This document shows positions 52,301 to 61,259 of a stretch of DNA of 64,000 nucleotides, one piece after another. The notes beneath the pieces are model-generated. The model saw only the letters and a list, made by a program, of their open reading frames with translations. It did not search any database and had not been told where the DNA came from. A program made the translations under genes and the position numbers. How positions within the stretch are numbered: position 1 is the stretch's first letter; each line of letters opens with the position of its first letter. Source of the DNA: Sorangium cellulosum (GTDB lineage Bacteria > Myxococcota_A > Polyangia > Polyangiales > Polyangiaceae); contig NZ_CP012670.1 of the NCBI RefSeq assembly GCF_004135735.1, forward strand, positions 1,736,001 to 1,800,000, read 5' to 3'.

Positions 52301-55300
52301 GAGCTGATGGCCGAAGTAGCTCGCGAAGCGGCGGCAGCCGAGGGAGTCCGCCGCCCCGAGCTCGCGCCGGAGCAGCTCGAGGCAGCGCCGGACCGGCCAC
52401 CGCAGGTAGCCGAGCAGCGCGGCGAACACGAAGCCCGCCCTGGCCCTGCCGGCGGCGTGCTCCTCGCGCTGCGCGAGCCGGTACCCGGCCTCTCCGAAGG
52501 CGAACGCGTCCCCGTAACCCCGGTACCGATCGGCCAGGCCGAGCCCGAACGTCGCGTACGCGGCCGCGGAGCTGCTCGTGTTCCCGTGCGCGAGCGAGAG
52601 GCGCACGGCCGCGCTGCCGGCGAGGTGGAAGAGGTTCCGGTCGGTCGCGAAGGCCGGCGTGAACAGGGCGGCGGCGAGATCGCACGCGGCCCGGGCGTCC
52701 GGATCGGTCATGGGCGGCAGGTCGGCCAGGGCGGCGATGGGGCGACCCTCGAGGCGCGCCAGGGTCGCGGCCATGGCGGCGTCGACCGCGGCGGCGTCCG
52801 GGTGGCGCGGCAGGTCCACCCCGCACCGGCGCAGGCCCGCGAGGCAGGTCTCGACGGCGGCGGCCATCGCGCCGTCGGCGGTCTGGATCGCGGCGAGCAT
52901 CACGCAGAGGGCGCCGACGTCCGAGGGCGCGCGCTCGGCTCCGGCGCGCGCGAGCAGCGCGCGGCCGGCGCGCTCCGCGGCGGCGACGTCGCCCATCAGG
53001 AAGCGGCCCTGGACGAGCGCGACCTCGAGCTCGAACGCGAGCTCGCGGCGCGACACGGCGCCGTCGCCCCGGAGCAGGTCGAGCCCCGCGGCGCAGCGCG
53101 CGACGGCCGCGTCGTGGTCGAGCATGGCCAGGGCCCCCCGGGCCGCCTGGAGATCGAGCTCGGCGATGCGCGCCCGCTCCTCCGGTGACGTCACGCGCGA
53201 GGCGCCGCGGTCGAGGTGGCGCACGATCTCGAAGAGCCGGGCCTCGAGGCGCTCGGGCGGCGTGCCGCGGAGCAAGGCGCGCCCGATGGCGAGGTGCGCC
53301 TCGGGCCGCCGCGCGGCGGGGGTGAGGTCGTCGGCCACCTGCCGGATGCGGTCGTGCAGGAACCGGACGTCCCGCTCCGTCCGCACGACGAGCTGCTGCG
53401 CGAAGGCGTCGGCCAGGCGCTCGATGACGGCGCCCTCCGGGCAATCCAGGAGGATCGCCAGGGTCGCCGGATCCGCGGCCTCGCCGTGGCACGCGAGCAG
53501 CCGCAGCGCCTCCCGCGTCGCCGGGCGGAGCGCGCCGAGGACCGCGGCGATGAGCCGGGCGAGGTCCTCCGGGCCGCGGCTCGCCTGGATCGCCGCGAGA
53601 TCCCACCGGAAAGCCCGGGCGGCCGGGCAGAAGCGGATCAGGCCGCCCCGGTGGAGCGAGCCCACGAGCTGCCCGATGAACAGCGGGTTGCCCCCCGTCC
53701 GGTCGGTGAGGGTCGCGGCGAGCGGCGCGACCTCCTCCTGGCTGCAGCGCAGCGAGTCGGCCAGCCAGCACGTCACGGTCTGGGCGGGCAGCGGGGCGAT
53801 CGCGATCTTTCTCACGGCGACGCCGTGCCGGTCGAGCCGGTGGAGCATCCGGTGCACGCCGTGGGAATCGGAGGCCTCGGGGCTCGTCCACGCGCCGAGG
53901 AGCAGCGTGTGGCGGACGTCGGGATCGGTCACCCAGCTCTCGATCATCCGCAGGGTGCCGGCGTCGGCCCACTGGAGATCGTCGAGGAAGACGACGAGCG
54001 GCCTCCCCGGCCGCGCCATCGCGCCGAGGAGCCGGTTCACGGTGAGCAGGAACCGGCACGCGGCGTCCTGGAGCGGCAGCTCGGGCACCGGCGCCTGCCG
54101 ATCGACGATCCGCGCGAGCGCCGGGACCAGGCGGGAGAGCAGCGGGGCGTTCTGGCCGAGGGCCTCCGGGAGGCGGTGCGTGAGCTCCGCGAGCGACGCC
54201 CCGCCCTCCGCGAGCGCCTTCGAGAGCGCGCCGTCGAGCGCCCGGAGGAGCGCGCCGCACGGGACGCCGCGCGGGGCGGCGTCGCAGCGGCCCTCCGCGA
54301 AGCGCGCCGCGCGCCCGCCGACGACCTCGCGCAGGCGGCGGACGAGGCTCGTCTTGCCGATCCCGGGCGGGCCGGAGAGCAGGACGACCTCGGTCCGGCC
54401 GTCGCACGAGGCCCGCGCGAGCGCGCCCTCCAGCCGCGTGAGCTCGTCGTAGCGGCCGTAGACGCCGGCGCAGAGCCGCGGCGGGGGCGGCACGTCCGCA
54501 TGGCCCAGCGGGAACGGCGCGATCCGGCCCTCGGTCCTGTGCGCCTCGAGGCACCGGGCGAGGTCGTGGCGGAGGCCGGCGGCGCTCTGGTAGCGATCCT
54601 CGGGCAGCTTCTCGATCAGCTTCAGGACGATCTCGGCCACGGGCGGGGGCAGCTCCGGGACGAACGCGAGCGGCGACGGCGGCGCGACCGCGAGGTGGGC
54701 GTGGATCCAGCCGAGCAGGTCGTTCGCCGCGAACGGCAGCCGCCCCGTGAGGAGCTCGAACAGGATCACGCCGAGGGAGTAGAGGTCCGACCGGTGATCC
54801 ACCGACAGGCCGATCCGACCGGTCTGCTCGAGCGACAGGTACGGCCACGCGCAGGGCGAGGGGCGCGCCGGCGCGGCGCCGCGGGCGCTCGTCGAGACGG
54901 ACGCGGGCCCGAACCCGGTGAGCTTGATCTGGCCGCCCGGCAGGAGCATCACGCGGCGCGGGGTGAGGCCGAGGTGGACGACCTGCCGCCCGTGGATCGT
55001 CGCGAGGGCCTCGGCGATGCGGATGGCGAGCGCGAGGAACCGGCCGAGCTCCAGGGGGGCGCCGGTGAGGCGGACGAGCGGCGTCGCTCCGTCGTCCTGG
55101 AAGACGAGCGCCGGCCGTCCATCGAGCGCGTCGAGCCGCAGCGCCGCCACGGCCACGTCGCCGCCGACCAGCCGGGTCGCCTCCAGCTCGCGCCGCAGCG
55201 CCTCGAGCTCGACCGTCGACGGGCGTGCGGCCCTCGAGACCTTGACGAGGACGCCCGGCCCGGTCCGCTCGCGCGCGCGGAGGAGCGTGAAGTCCGTGTC

Positions 55301-55342
55301 TTCCTCCAGCACCTCCTCGACGAGGTATCCTGACGTCTGCAT
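49382..55342 (-). CDS. Hybrid kinase-like/AAA/GAF/PAS sensor histidine kinase
   Basis: 1986 residues. Order: Ser/Thr-kinase-like domain (1-270), AAA/STAND ATPase (Walker A SGPPGIGKTS, Walker B VVFLDDLQWAD), a long helical TPR-like middle, GAF (about 1290-1430), two PAS domains (SILDNTPTIVFVKDAEGRYL; TIESTADGILVVDLAGRVV), HisKA with FLSVASHELRTP, and HATPase (NLLTNAIKFGGG, DRGIGISAEVQ). The N-terminal domain reads VVHLGLTPRRVML and LTGFGPAS where active kinases have HRDLKPxN and DFG, so it is a pseudokinase. Cytosolic. Such fusions occur in myxobacteria and cyanobacteria; the signal is unknown. Confidence 0.9.
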   Translation of the reverse strand: MQTSGYLVEEVLEEDTDFTLLRARERTGPGVLVKVSRAARPSTVELEALRRELEATRLVGGDVAVAALRLDALDGRPALVFQDDGATPLVRLTGAPLELGRFLALAIRIAEALATIHGRQVVHLGLTPRRVMLLPGGQIKLTGFGPASVSTSARGAAPARPSPCAWPYLSLEQTGRIGLSVDHRSDLYSLGVILFELLTGRLPFAANDLLGWIHAHLAVAPPSPLAFVPELPPPVAEIVLKLIEKLPEDRYQSAAGLRHDLARCLEAHRTEGRIAPFPLGHADVPPPPRLCAGVYGRYDELTRLEGALARASCDGRTEVVLLSGPPGIGKTSLVRRLREVVGGRAARFAEGRCDAAPRGVPCGALLRALDGALSKALAEGGASLAELTHRLPEALGQNAPLLSRLVPALARIVDRQAPVPELPLQDAACRFLLTVNRLLGAMARPGRPLVVFLDDLQWADAGTLRMIESWVTDPDVRHTLLLGAWTSPEASDSHGVHRMLHRLDRHGVAVRKIAIAPLPAQTVTCWLADSLRCSQEEVAPLAATLTDRTGGNPLFIGQLVGSLHRGGLIRFCPAARAFRWDLAAIQASRGPEDLARLIAAVLGALRPATREALRLLACHGEAADPATLAILLDCPEGAVIERLADAFAQQLVVRTERDVRFLHDRIRQVADDLTPAARRPEAHLAIGRALLRGTPPERLEARLFEIVRHLDRGASRVTSPEERARIAELDLQAARGALAMLDHDAAVARCAAGLDLLRGDGAVSRRELAFELEVALVQGRFLMGDVAAAERAGRALLARAGAERAPSDVGALCVMLAAIQTADGAMAAAVETCLAGLRRCGVDLPRHPDAAAVDAAMAATLARLEGRPIAALADLPPMTDPDARAACDLAAALFTPAFATDRNLFHLAGSAAVRLSLAHGNTSSSAAAYATFGLGLADRYRGYGDAFAFGEAGYRLAQREEHAAGRARAGFVFAALLGYLRWPVRRCLELLRRELGAADSLGCRRFASYFGHQLVVFRLFAGDHLDDVAEEAARRAAFARRAGNRLVEEALGHQERLIERLRDPSAALAACGGQAPRQRRSPAARFHAWVGELRAHVLWGDPERAAQAARQATHVAPASPCLLEVPEYHFYAALALASGQAPALPPEGLAAVRAHLSHLEPLAAACPANFAHQAALVSAELARLSGDERAAERAYEEALAAAHAGGFVHVEAIASERCARFHRRRGAATAADAYLEQARDAYEAWGAQAKVLALVQQHPRLMRRPCSGPGAAGRLDACGILRASQEISSALVSSDLHARLLSVALAHAGAQRGCLLLTSPEGLVLAAASGEGADAFGAAGRVAAPREVPLSLCVAALRARRSLAIADAAAPHRHAADPYFQRSLAAPRSVLAVPIARGGEAVGLLYLENNQSPGAFSGAQVSVLDVLAAQAAISLQHAQLYAELQQENAQRRRAEACLQESRALLQSILDNTPTIVFVKDAEGRYLLINRRFQELFHVGAEEILGKTDHDLFATALADRLRESDLAVLREDRAVAFDEEVPLADGVHVYLTLKFPLRAPRGEPLALCGISTDVTERKRAEEMLRRSHSLLEATIESTADGILVVDLAGRVVRYNRRFVEIWRIPEHVLASRDDRLMLECRLEQLAEPERFLRKVESLYERPEARSVDVLTFKDGRVVERYSRPQRLNGRVVGRVWSFRDITTRVRAEQQRDRLLADERRARAEAEEAVRLRDDFLSVASHELRTPVTSLQLAVQSLAKKLAGGAPDVERARSAVDLCRRQIKRLTTFVDMLLDVSRIQAGRLELDRTEIDLRAVVGEVAAYLGDQLAQAGCALSVRAPEPVVGLWDAHRLEQVVTNLLTNAIKFGGGKPIEVVVTRGAREAEEGGATARLAVTDRGIGISAEVQAQLFERYRRGVSSRHYGGLGLGLYITRTIVEAHGGRVSVASEIGRGSTFTVELPLSLRAAAPGQEPPGEGRDGGDGRDEAAA

Positions 55343-55518
55343 GGCTCCGGCGCGCCGCGCGCAGCAGACGGCCTCGGGACGCGGTCTCGATCCAGAGCGC
55401 CTGGCGCAGCGACCGGGGAGCAGGATCCGTACCGGAGCCGATGAGCCCGCCGCGCGGCCCGCGGCGGGCTCATCGCCGGCCAGCGCGCGGCGGCGCGCGG
55501 CGAGCCGCCGGCGCGGCC

Positions 55519-56706
55519 TCAGCGTGCGATGAACCGCAGCGGCAAGGCGACGGGGCCACGCACCGTGAGCGTGCTGTTGTAGAGGATCTCCCCGGGGCCG
55601 CGCTCGACGCGGCGGAAACGCGCGACCAGCGCTTCCAGCGCCGCGCGGGCCTCCATGCGCGCCAGCGCCGCGCCGATGCAGAAATGGATGCCGTGGCCGA
55701 ACTGGAGCCCGCCGTGGGAGCCGCGGTGCAGGTCGAACCGGTCTGGATCGGGGAACTGCCGCTCGTCGCGGTTGGCCGAGGCCACGAGCGCGAGCACCGG
55801 CGCGCCGCGCGGCAGCGTCACGCCGGCGAGCGAGACCTCCCGGGTGGTGAGCCGGGGGACGGACTGGCTCGGACCGTCATGGCGGAGCGCCTCCTCGACG
55901 AAGAGCGGGACGAGGTCGGGCGCGGCGCAGAGGCGCCGCATCATCTCCGGGTGCTCGGCGAGGAAGCGCAGCGCATTGCCGAGGAGGTGGGTCGTCGTCT
56001 CGAGGCCGCCCAGCAGCAGCAGGACGAGGAAATCGATGATCTCGGTGTCCGTCAGGGCCTGTCCGTCGAGCTCGGCGCGGATCAGATCGCTCACCGTGTC
56101 GTCCGCGGGCGCGCGGCGCCGGGCCGCGACGACCTCTCCCAGGTACCCGGTCAGCTCCGCGATGGTCGTCCGGATGCGCCCTGCGTGGGCGGGGGGCTCG
56201 GGATCGGGCGTGACCGAGAGGATGTCGTCAGCCCATCGCTTGAAGCGCGCGCGGAGCCCGCCGTCGAGCCCGAGCACCTCGCCGATGACGAAGGCCGGCA
56301 GCGGCATGGCGAGGGCGTCGATGAAGTCGACCTCACCCCCCGCGAGGCCGTCCGCGAGCTCCTCGGCGACCGCGCGGACGCGAGGCTCCAGCCGGGCGAC
56401 GGTGCGGGCGCCGAACGCCCGGTGGATCAGCGCGCGCATCCGCGTGTGCTCCGGCGGATCGAGCGCGAGCATCGAGTTGGCCAGCGGGTTGTAGCCCACC
56501 CACGGCGGCTGCCACGCCGCCTTGAAGCCCTGGGACGAGAAGATCTCTGGGCTCTTCAGGACGAAGAGCACGTCCGCATAACGGCTGACAGCCCACATCC
56601 CGCCGGGATCGACCTGACAGACCGGGTTGTCGCGGCGGAGCTCTGCATAATGAGGATACGGGTTCGCGCGAACCTGGGGCGCCAGCACGTCCATTCGATG
56701 TCGCAT
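55519..56706 (-). CDS. Cytochrome P450
   Basis: 395 residues, soluble bacterial type. Heme loop FGHGIHFCIG with the Cys ligand, K-helix E-x-x-R in EEALRHDG, and I-helix LLGGLETTTH for oxygen activation. The start MRHRMDV has GGAG upstream; a second ATG four codons in is also possible. No ferredoxin or reductase gene is nearby and no biosynthetic cluster is visible, so the substrate cannot be inferred. Confidence 0.92.
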   Translation of the reverse strand: MRHRMDVLAPQVRANPYPHYAELRRDNPVCQVDPGGMWAVSRYADVLFVLKSPEIFSSQGFKAAWQPPWVGYNPLANSMLALDPPEHTRMRALIHRAFGARTVARLEPRVRAVAEELADGLAGGEVDFIDALAMPLPAFVIGEVLGLDGGLRARFKRWADDILSVTPDPEPPAHAGRIRTTIAELTGYLGEVVAARRRAPADDTVSDLIRAELDGQALTDTEIIDFLVLLLLGGLETTTHLLGNALRFLAEHPEMMRRLCAAPDLVPLFVEEALRHDGPSQSVPRLTTREVSLAGVTLPRGAPVLALVASANRDERQFPDPDRFDLHRGSHGGLQFGHGIHFCIGAALARMEARAALEALVARFRRVERGPGEILYNSTLTVRGPVALPLRFIAR

Positions 56707-56992
56707 CGCAGTTGTCTCCCGGGCCCCCTCGGCCCGGGCGACGCCACCGGGGTAGTCGCGGGCGAGCGGACCTCGGGAGGCAGCCTGAGCACGCGGCGGG
56801 CCACGCGGTGATCCCCCCTCCGCGGCCGTCGAGCGGAGGTCGGCCCTGCGCCGGCCGGCCGGGAGGACCGCGCGCTCGACGAGCGCGGCCGGGGGCGGTC
56901 ACGACGGGCGAGCCCGGAAGGCGCGCCGCGCGCGGCCCCCCGGGCTCCCCCTGCGCCGTCGCCGGCGGCCCGCGCCGCGCGGCGCCGTCGCG

Positions 56993-57433
56993 CTACTTGC
57001 AGAACACGAGGACCTTGCCGTCGTCGAAGACCTTGACGGCGACGACGTCCGAGATGTCGACGTCGTTGTCGCTGAGGATGTCGCCGATCGTCAGGTCGTT
57101 GAGGAGGTCGAGCCCGTTCAGCGTGTTCTGCAGGTTCACGACCTGGAGGTTCACGAGCAGGTGGTTCAGCGTGTTGTCCACGTCCACGAGCTCGTCGCCC
57201 GAGAGGATGTCTTCGAGGTAGACGACCTTGATGTGATCCGGGTCGACGTTCACCAGCCCGAGGAGGTTCGTGATCTGGACCGGGAGGTTCAGGAGCGCGC
57301 TCGTGACGGTCGTGTAGTCCGGCGCGTCGCTGGCGTCCGGCGCGTCCCAGGAGGCCAGCGCGGGGGCCGACACGCCGAGGGTCATGAGAGCAGCGAAGGC
57401 GCCCGAGAGGACACGAGACTTGAGAGACTTCAT
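56993..57433 (-). CDS. Small exported Leu/Asp/Asn-rich protein
   Basis: 146 residues from ATG 57433 with GAGGTGAT upstream; longer in-frame extensions are not needed. Signal peptide ends at APALA/SW. The mature part consists of short repeats of hydrophobic-x-Asn/Asp words (LLVNLQVVNLQNTLNGLDLL, LTIGDILSDNDVDISDV) and ends VFCK with a single Cys. The pattern suggests a beta-helix or assembly-prone fold. No family recognised. Confidence 0.6.
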   Translation of the reverse strand: MKSLKSRVLSGAFAALMTLGVSAPALASWDAPDASDAPDYTTVTSALLNLPVQITNLLGLVNVDPDHIKVVYLEDILSGDELVDVDNTLNHLLVNLQVVNLQNTLNGLDLLNDLTIGDILSDNDVDISDVVAVKVFDDGKVLVFCK

Positions 57434-58507
57434 GCTGATATCACCTCGAAGATTGAAGTTTCGGTTCGTCGTTTCACGGATGAGCGCAAGGCCTCCGGCC
57501 TGCAACGAGCCCATCGTCAACCCGTTCCATCGATCGTGCGCCGGCGAGGATCGGCGTCCTCCGATGCGCGCCCGCCTCGATCGATCTCGACGCATGGCCG
57601 TATGCCGGCGCCCTCGCGCCGGTCTCGATGCAGCAATGTTCTGTGGAGCTCCCCTGAGGGGACCCCCTTGGAGAGGCGCGCTGCCATGTCACGGCGCGCG
57701 CGCCTCTCCGAGGCTCGTCGATGCTGTCGCCGGTGCCTCGCGCTCGGTGCGAGGCCGAGCGGTCGTCGCACCCGCGCTCATTCACGGTTGATGCCAACCA
57801 TGAGGTCGTCCGGCCGCTCCTCGTGTCCCGGAGGAATTCAGCGACACGGCCGGTTTTTGTCCCCGTCCATGGAGAGATTCAGCGCCGCTGATCTCCTGAT
57901 GGCGTCAGGGCGGACAAGGGCGCCCCACGCCGCTGTCACATTGCGGCATTCCGTCACACCGCGATGGGGCCGCGACCCGGGCCGGTGCGCGTGGGGAGAG
58001 CGCCGCCTCGTGGAGCTCTCCCGAGGTCCTGCCCCGCGGGCCGGCCGGCGGCGTCCCAGCGCGCCGTCCGCGGCGATCACGCGCTCCGCGCGGCGTGGCC
58101 GGGGAGCTCGCCCGCGCCGAGGCGGGGCGCCCCGCGCCCGTGACCGCGCGCGCCGGCGCCGCGTCCAGGCGAGGTCGGAACGCGGCGATCCATGCGTCCA
58201 ACATCGTCTCCAGTCGTCCTGGGTGTCGACGCGCGCGCGACGCGCACCTGCGTCATCCCGCAATCGATTGCGCTTTGATTCCTGCCATGCCACCCCAGTC
58301 GACAGGGGCACGCCAGGCCTCCGGCTGAAAAGGCAGCAGGATATCAGGTCATGTCAGCGATGCAGCTCGACGGAGAGAAAACCTCTGCGTTGGCGTACAT
58401 GTTGCCGAGCTCGGCAAGAGACGCCCACGCCGGATGCGCTCCGGAACCTGTCCGCGCAAGCCCCGTGGAGGGATTGGCCTCCATCACAAGCAAGGTTGAG
58501 AAGAGCC
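57434..58507. other. Long divergent intergenic region, nothing recognised
   Basis: About 1.07 kb between the exported protein gene and the serine hydrolase gene. Open frames on both strands lack domains, ribosome sites or consistent composition. It presumably holds the two divergent promoters; the size leaves room for a small RNA that cannot be recognised by eye. Confidence 0.4.
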
Positions 58508-59800
58508 ATGACCGATCAGCAACAAACATTCAGCCGCAGGCATCTCTTGCGCGTCTTGCATGGAATGAGCCAGCTCGCCGTGGTGGCCACCGCGGCGCCG
58601 GCGTTCGGCGGTACGGATTCCTGGAGGAGGAGCGCTCGGACCACGCTCACCTCGGGGCTGCCCGAGGAGGTGGGCATGAGCTCCGCGAGGCTGGAGCACG
58701 TCTTCGCGCGGATCCAGCGCCGGGTGACCGACGGGCTGATCCCCGGCGCCACGGCGCTGGTCGCGCGGGGCGGCGTCATCGTGGGACAGCGGGCCTTTGG
58801 CACCAAGGTCGCCGGCACCGACGAGCCCGTCACGCTCGACACGATCTTCGACGTGCAGTCGATCACCAAGGTGCTCTCGACCGCGGCGTCGGCGCTCGCG
58901 CTCGTGCAGGAGCGCCTGATCCGCCTGGATGATCCGGTCGCCCAGTACCTGCCGGAGTTCGCCGCGAACGGAAAGGAGGAGATCACCGTCCACGACATGC
59001 TCCGGTATTCGGCCGGCTTGCCGATCGACAATCAGTTCCTGGACGTGCCGGACGCCGAGGAGGTCTGGCGCCGCATGGCCGAGACGCCGGTCGAGTACGC
59101 CCCGGGCACGTCGGTGGTGTACAGCGACCTGGGCTATCGCCTGCTCGGGCGCCTGATCGAGGCGGCCGCGGGGGAAGATCTCGACACGGTCGCGCGGACG
59201 CGCCTCTGGAGGCCGCTCGGCATGGTCGACACGATGTACAACCCGCCCGCGGAGCTCCGCGAGCGCATCGCGGCCACGGGGTACTCCGCGCACCGGGGTT
59301 ACCTGGTCCGGGGCGAGGTGCAGGACGAGCAGGACTTCGCGCTGGGGGGCGTCACGGGCTGCGACGGCGTCTTCTCCACCGCGAGGGACATCGCGGTGTT
59401 CTGCCAGATGATGCTGAACGGCGGGGCGTATGGCCCCGCCCGGGTCCTCGGGCCCAGCCTGGTGCGCCTCATGACGATGAACAACACGCCGCAGGTGACG
59501 GAGGAGGCGACCGACATCTCGCCCATCGACAACCTGATCTGCACGCCGAAGGGGCTCGGCTGGGAGCTGCGAACGGGGTGCTTCTCGCACGGCGGCATGC
59601 GCCTGTCGCGGAGCGCCTACGGCAAGATGGGCGGCACCGGCTCGTTCGTGTGGGTCGATCCGGCGCGGGAGCTCATCGGCGTGCTCCTGACCAACCACGG
59701 CCTGCCCCAGTCGCTCGAGGCGAGCGCCTGGCACCAGATGTTCGACTCCATCGGCTGCACCGAGTACTTCGACGGCCTCGTCAACGCGATCCACGATTGA
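58508..59800 (+). CDS. Serine hydrolase, class C beta-lactamase-like (S12), Tat-exported
   Basis: 430 residues from ATG 58508. The N-terminus carries a twin-Arg motif (FSRRHLLRVL) and a hydrophobic stretch (QLAVVATAAPAFG), so it is probably exported folded. Catalytic SxxK is QSITKVLS; the second motif is YSDLG where YxN is usual; the third region is GKMGGTGSF. This family includes esterases, D-aminopeptidases and beta-lactamase-like proteins; the Asp variant of YxN favours an esterase-type enzyme. Confidence 0.85.
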   Translation: MTDQQQTFSRRHLLRVLHGMSQLAVVATAAPAFGGTDSWRRSARTTLTSGLPEEVGMSSARLEHVFARIQRRVTDGLIPGATALVARGGVIVGQRAFGTKVAGTDEPVTLDTIFDVQSITKVLSTAASALALVQERLIRLDDPVAQYLPEFAANGKEEITVHDMLRYSAGLPIDNQFLDVPDAEEVWRRMAETPVEYAPGTSVVYSDLGYRLLGRLIEAAAGEDLDTVARTRLWRPLGMVDTMYNPPAELRERIAATGYSAHRGYLVRGEVQDEQDFALGGVTGCDGVFSTARDIAVFCQMMLNGGAYGPARVLGPSLVRLMTMNNTPQVTEEATDISPIDNLICTPKGLGWELRTGCFSHGGMRLSRSAYGKMGGTGSFVWVDPARELIGVLLTNHGLPQSLEASAWHQMFDSIGCTEYFDGLVNAIHD

Positions 59801-59912
59801 CCGCGCGCGGCGCGCGCCCTGCGCCGCGAGCGCGGGGCGCGGCGGTCGGCGCCCCGCGCGCCCGCTTCAGGCCGGCCGAAGCCCGGTGCGCTGCGCGCGG
59901 AATCGCGTCGGC

Positions 59913-60899
59913 TCACGGGCTGCCGCCGGCAGGCGCCGCGAGCGGGATGAGGAGCTCCGGCGTCTGGACCCACACGACGAGATAAGGCTCGTCAGAGCGG
60001 CGGCGGACGAGCAGCACGACGAACGGGCAGGTGAAATAGAAGGCCCTCGGGGGGGCCGCGCATGCAACGCCGAGGTGCGCGGAGCTCTTGACTTCGGCGC
60101 CTCGAGCATCCAGCCGGAGCTGGATATCCTGCTGCGCTTCCGAGACGACGAAGCCGCGCGCCCCCGCGTTTTTCAGCTTGCGCCCTGCGAGCTCGCGGTA
60201 GTTGCGCGTGATGGCCATGTCGACGCAAGGGATGGCTAGTTGATCCTCCGGATCGAGCGGCGCCCCTTCTCCCCGTGCGAGGGAGAGAACACGGCTGGCC
60301 GTGTCTTTCAGCGTTCGACGCGCCTCGACTTGCGCGATGAGAACGCGGTCTTCCGGCTGCGTCGTCGTGAGCTCCAGGACCGCCTCGTCCGGGGGTGCGC
60401 TGTGATGCACCAGCACCTGGCGCGCCATCGCTCTTCGCTCCTCTTCGGGGCCCTCGTCCCCCAGGTCGAACCCCTCCACCGGCGTGCCGCGGAAGAAGAC
60501 TCCGTATTTCGCGGGGCGGAACGGGACGGGATACGCTAGCTTCTTGCTGAGCAGGCGATAGAGGAGCAGCATGTCCGGGCTGGGCGCATTCCAGCGTGGC
60601 TGCTCGCCGCCGCGCTGCTCGACGGCGTGATGCAGCTCCTCGAGGTCCGCGTCCTCGCCGAGGCCGATCCAGGAGAAGGCCGACGCGTCATCGACGAGCC
60701 CGTTCGGCAGGGGGGGCGGCGAGCTCCTTCAACAGGAAGTCGTCGACATCCTCAGGGCGACCGCTCCGCCGACGCGGTCGCATAGCGTCCGCAAGGCCAT
60801 CCGGAATGTCGCGCAATAGACGATGTTCTTGCCCGGGCGATGTGGGGCGGAGAGCCGAGGGACCACGAGCGTGTCGACGAACTCGGTGTCGGGGCGCAT
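59913..60899 (-). pseudogene. Conserved hypothetical gene with two frame breaks
   Basis: From ATG 60899: RPDTEFVDTLVVPRLSAPHR, PGKNIVYCATFRMALRTLCD. The frame then shifts near 60753-60757, continues as PEDVDDFLLKELAAPP in a second frame, and returns to the first at a run of seven Gs (60710-60716), resuming FSWIGLGEDADLEELHHAVE and reading to 59913. The two shifts compensate each other, but a stop lies between them in the main frame. The overall pattern is of a ~329-residue soluble protein of unknown function. Either decayed or misread at homopolymers. Confidence 0.55.
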
Positions 60900-61259
60900 G
60901 GGACGACGCTATCGGCACACGCGCGAGGCGGCAAGGCGCACGCTCGCGGCCGCTCGCCGACGAGCGAGGGAGACAGACGCCTCGGGTCGCTCGTCTGCGA
61001 GCCCGCCCGTCTTCGAGCCTCGACGGCCAGGCGGCGCGTGGCCGCCGGCGCGGCCTCGTCGCGGCACGCGGCCCGGCCGCTCGGTGTGCACGCCGAGCCC
61101 AGCGGCCACCTCGCGCGCGATCGATGTGCGGCCGCGCGGCGCAGTCCGCTCCGCGCGGGCGCCGGAATGGCCGCTGGCCCCGCGCTTGTATCCCCGCCTC
61201 GACGCGGCCGTTCCGCGGGGCGCCCTGTGCCCGCGGAGGGCCGGGGAAGGGGAGTTTCC
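60900..61259. other. Divergent intergenic region, nothing recognised
   Basis: About 360 bases between the frame-broken gene and the glycosyltransferase gene. No coding sequence, hairpin or promoter was identified with confidence. Confidence 0.4.

Noticed and set aside
49532..54452. Very long plus-strand open frames opposite the hybrid kinase
   Set aside because: Composition is Arg/Glu/Gly-biased with no motif, while the minus strand carries many intact signalling domains.
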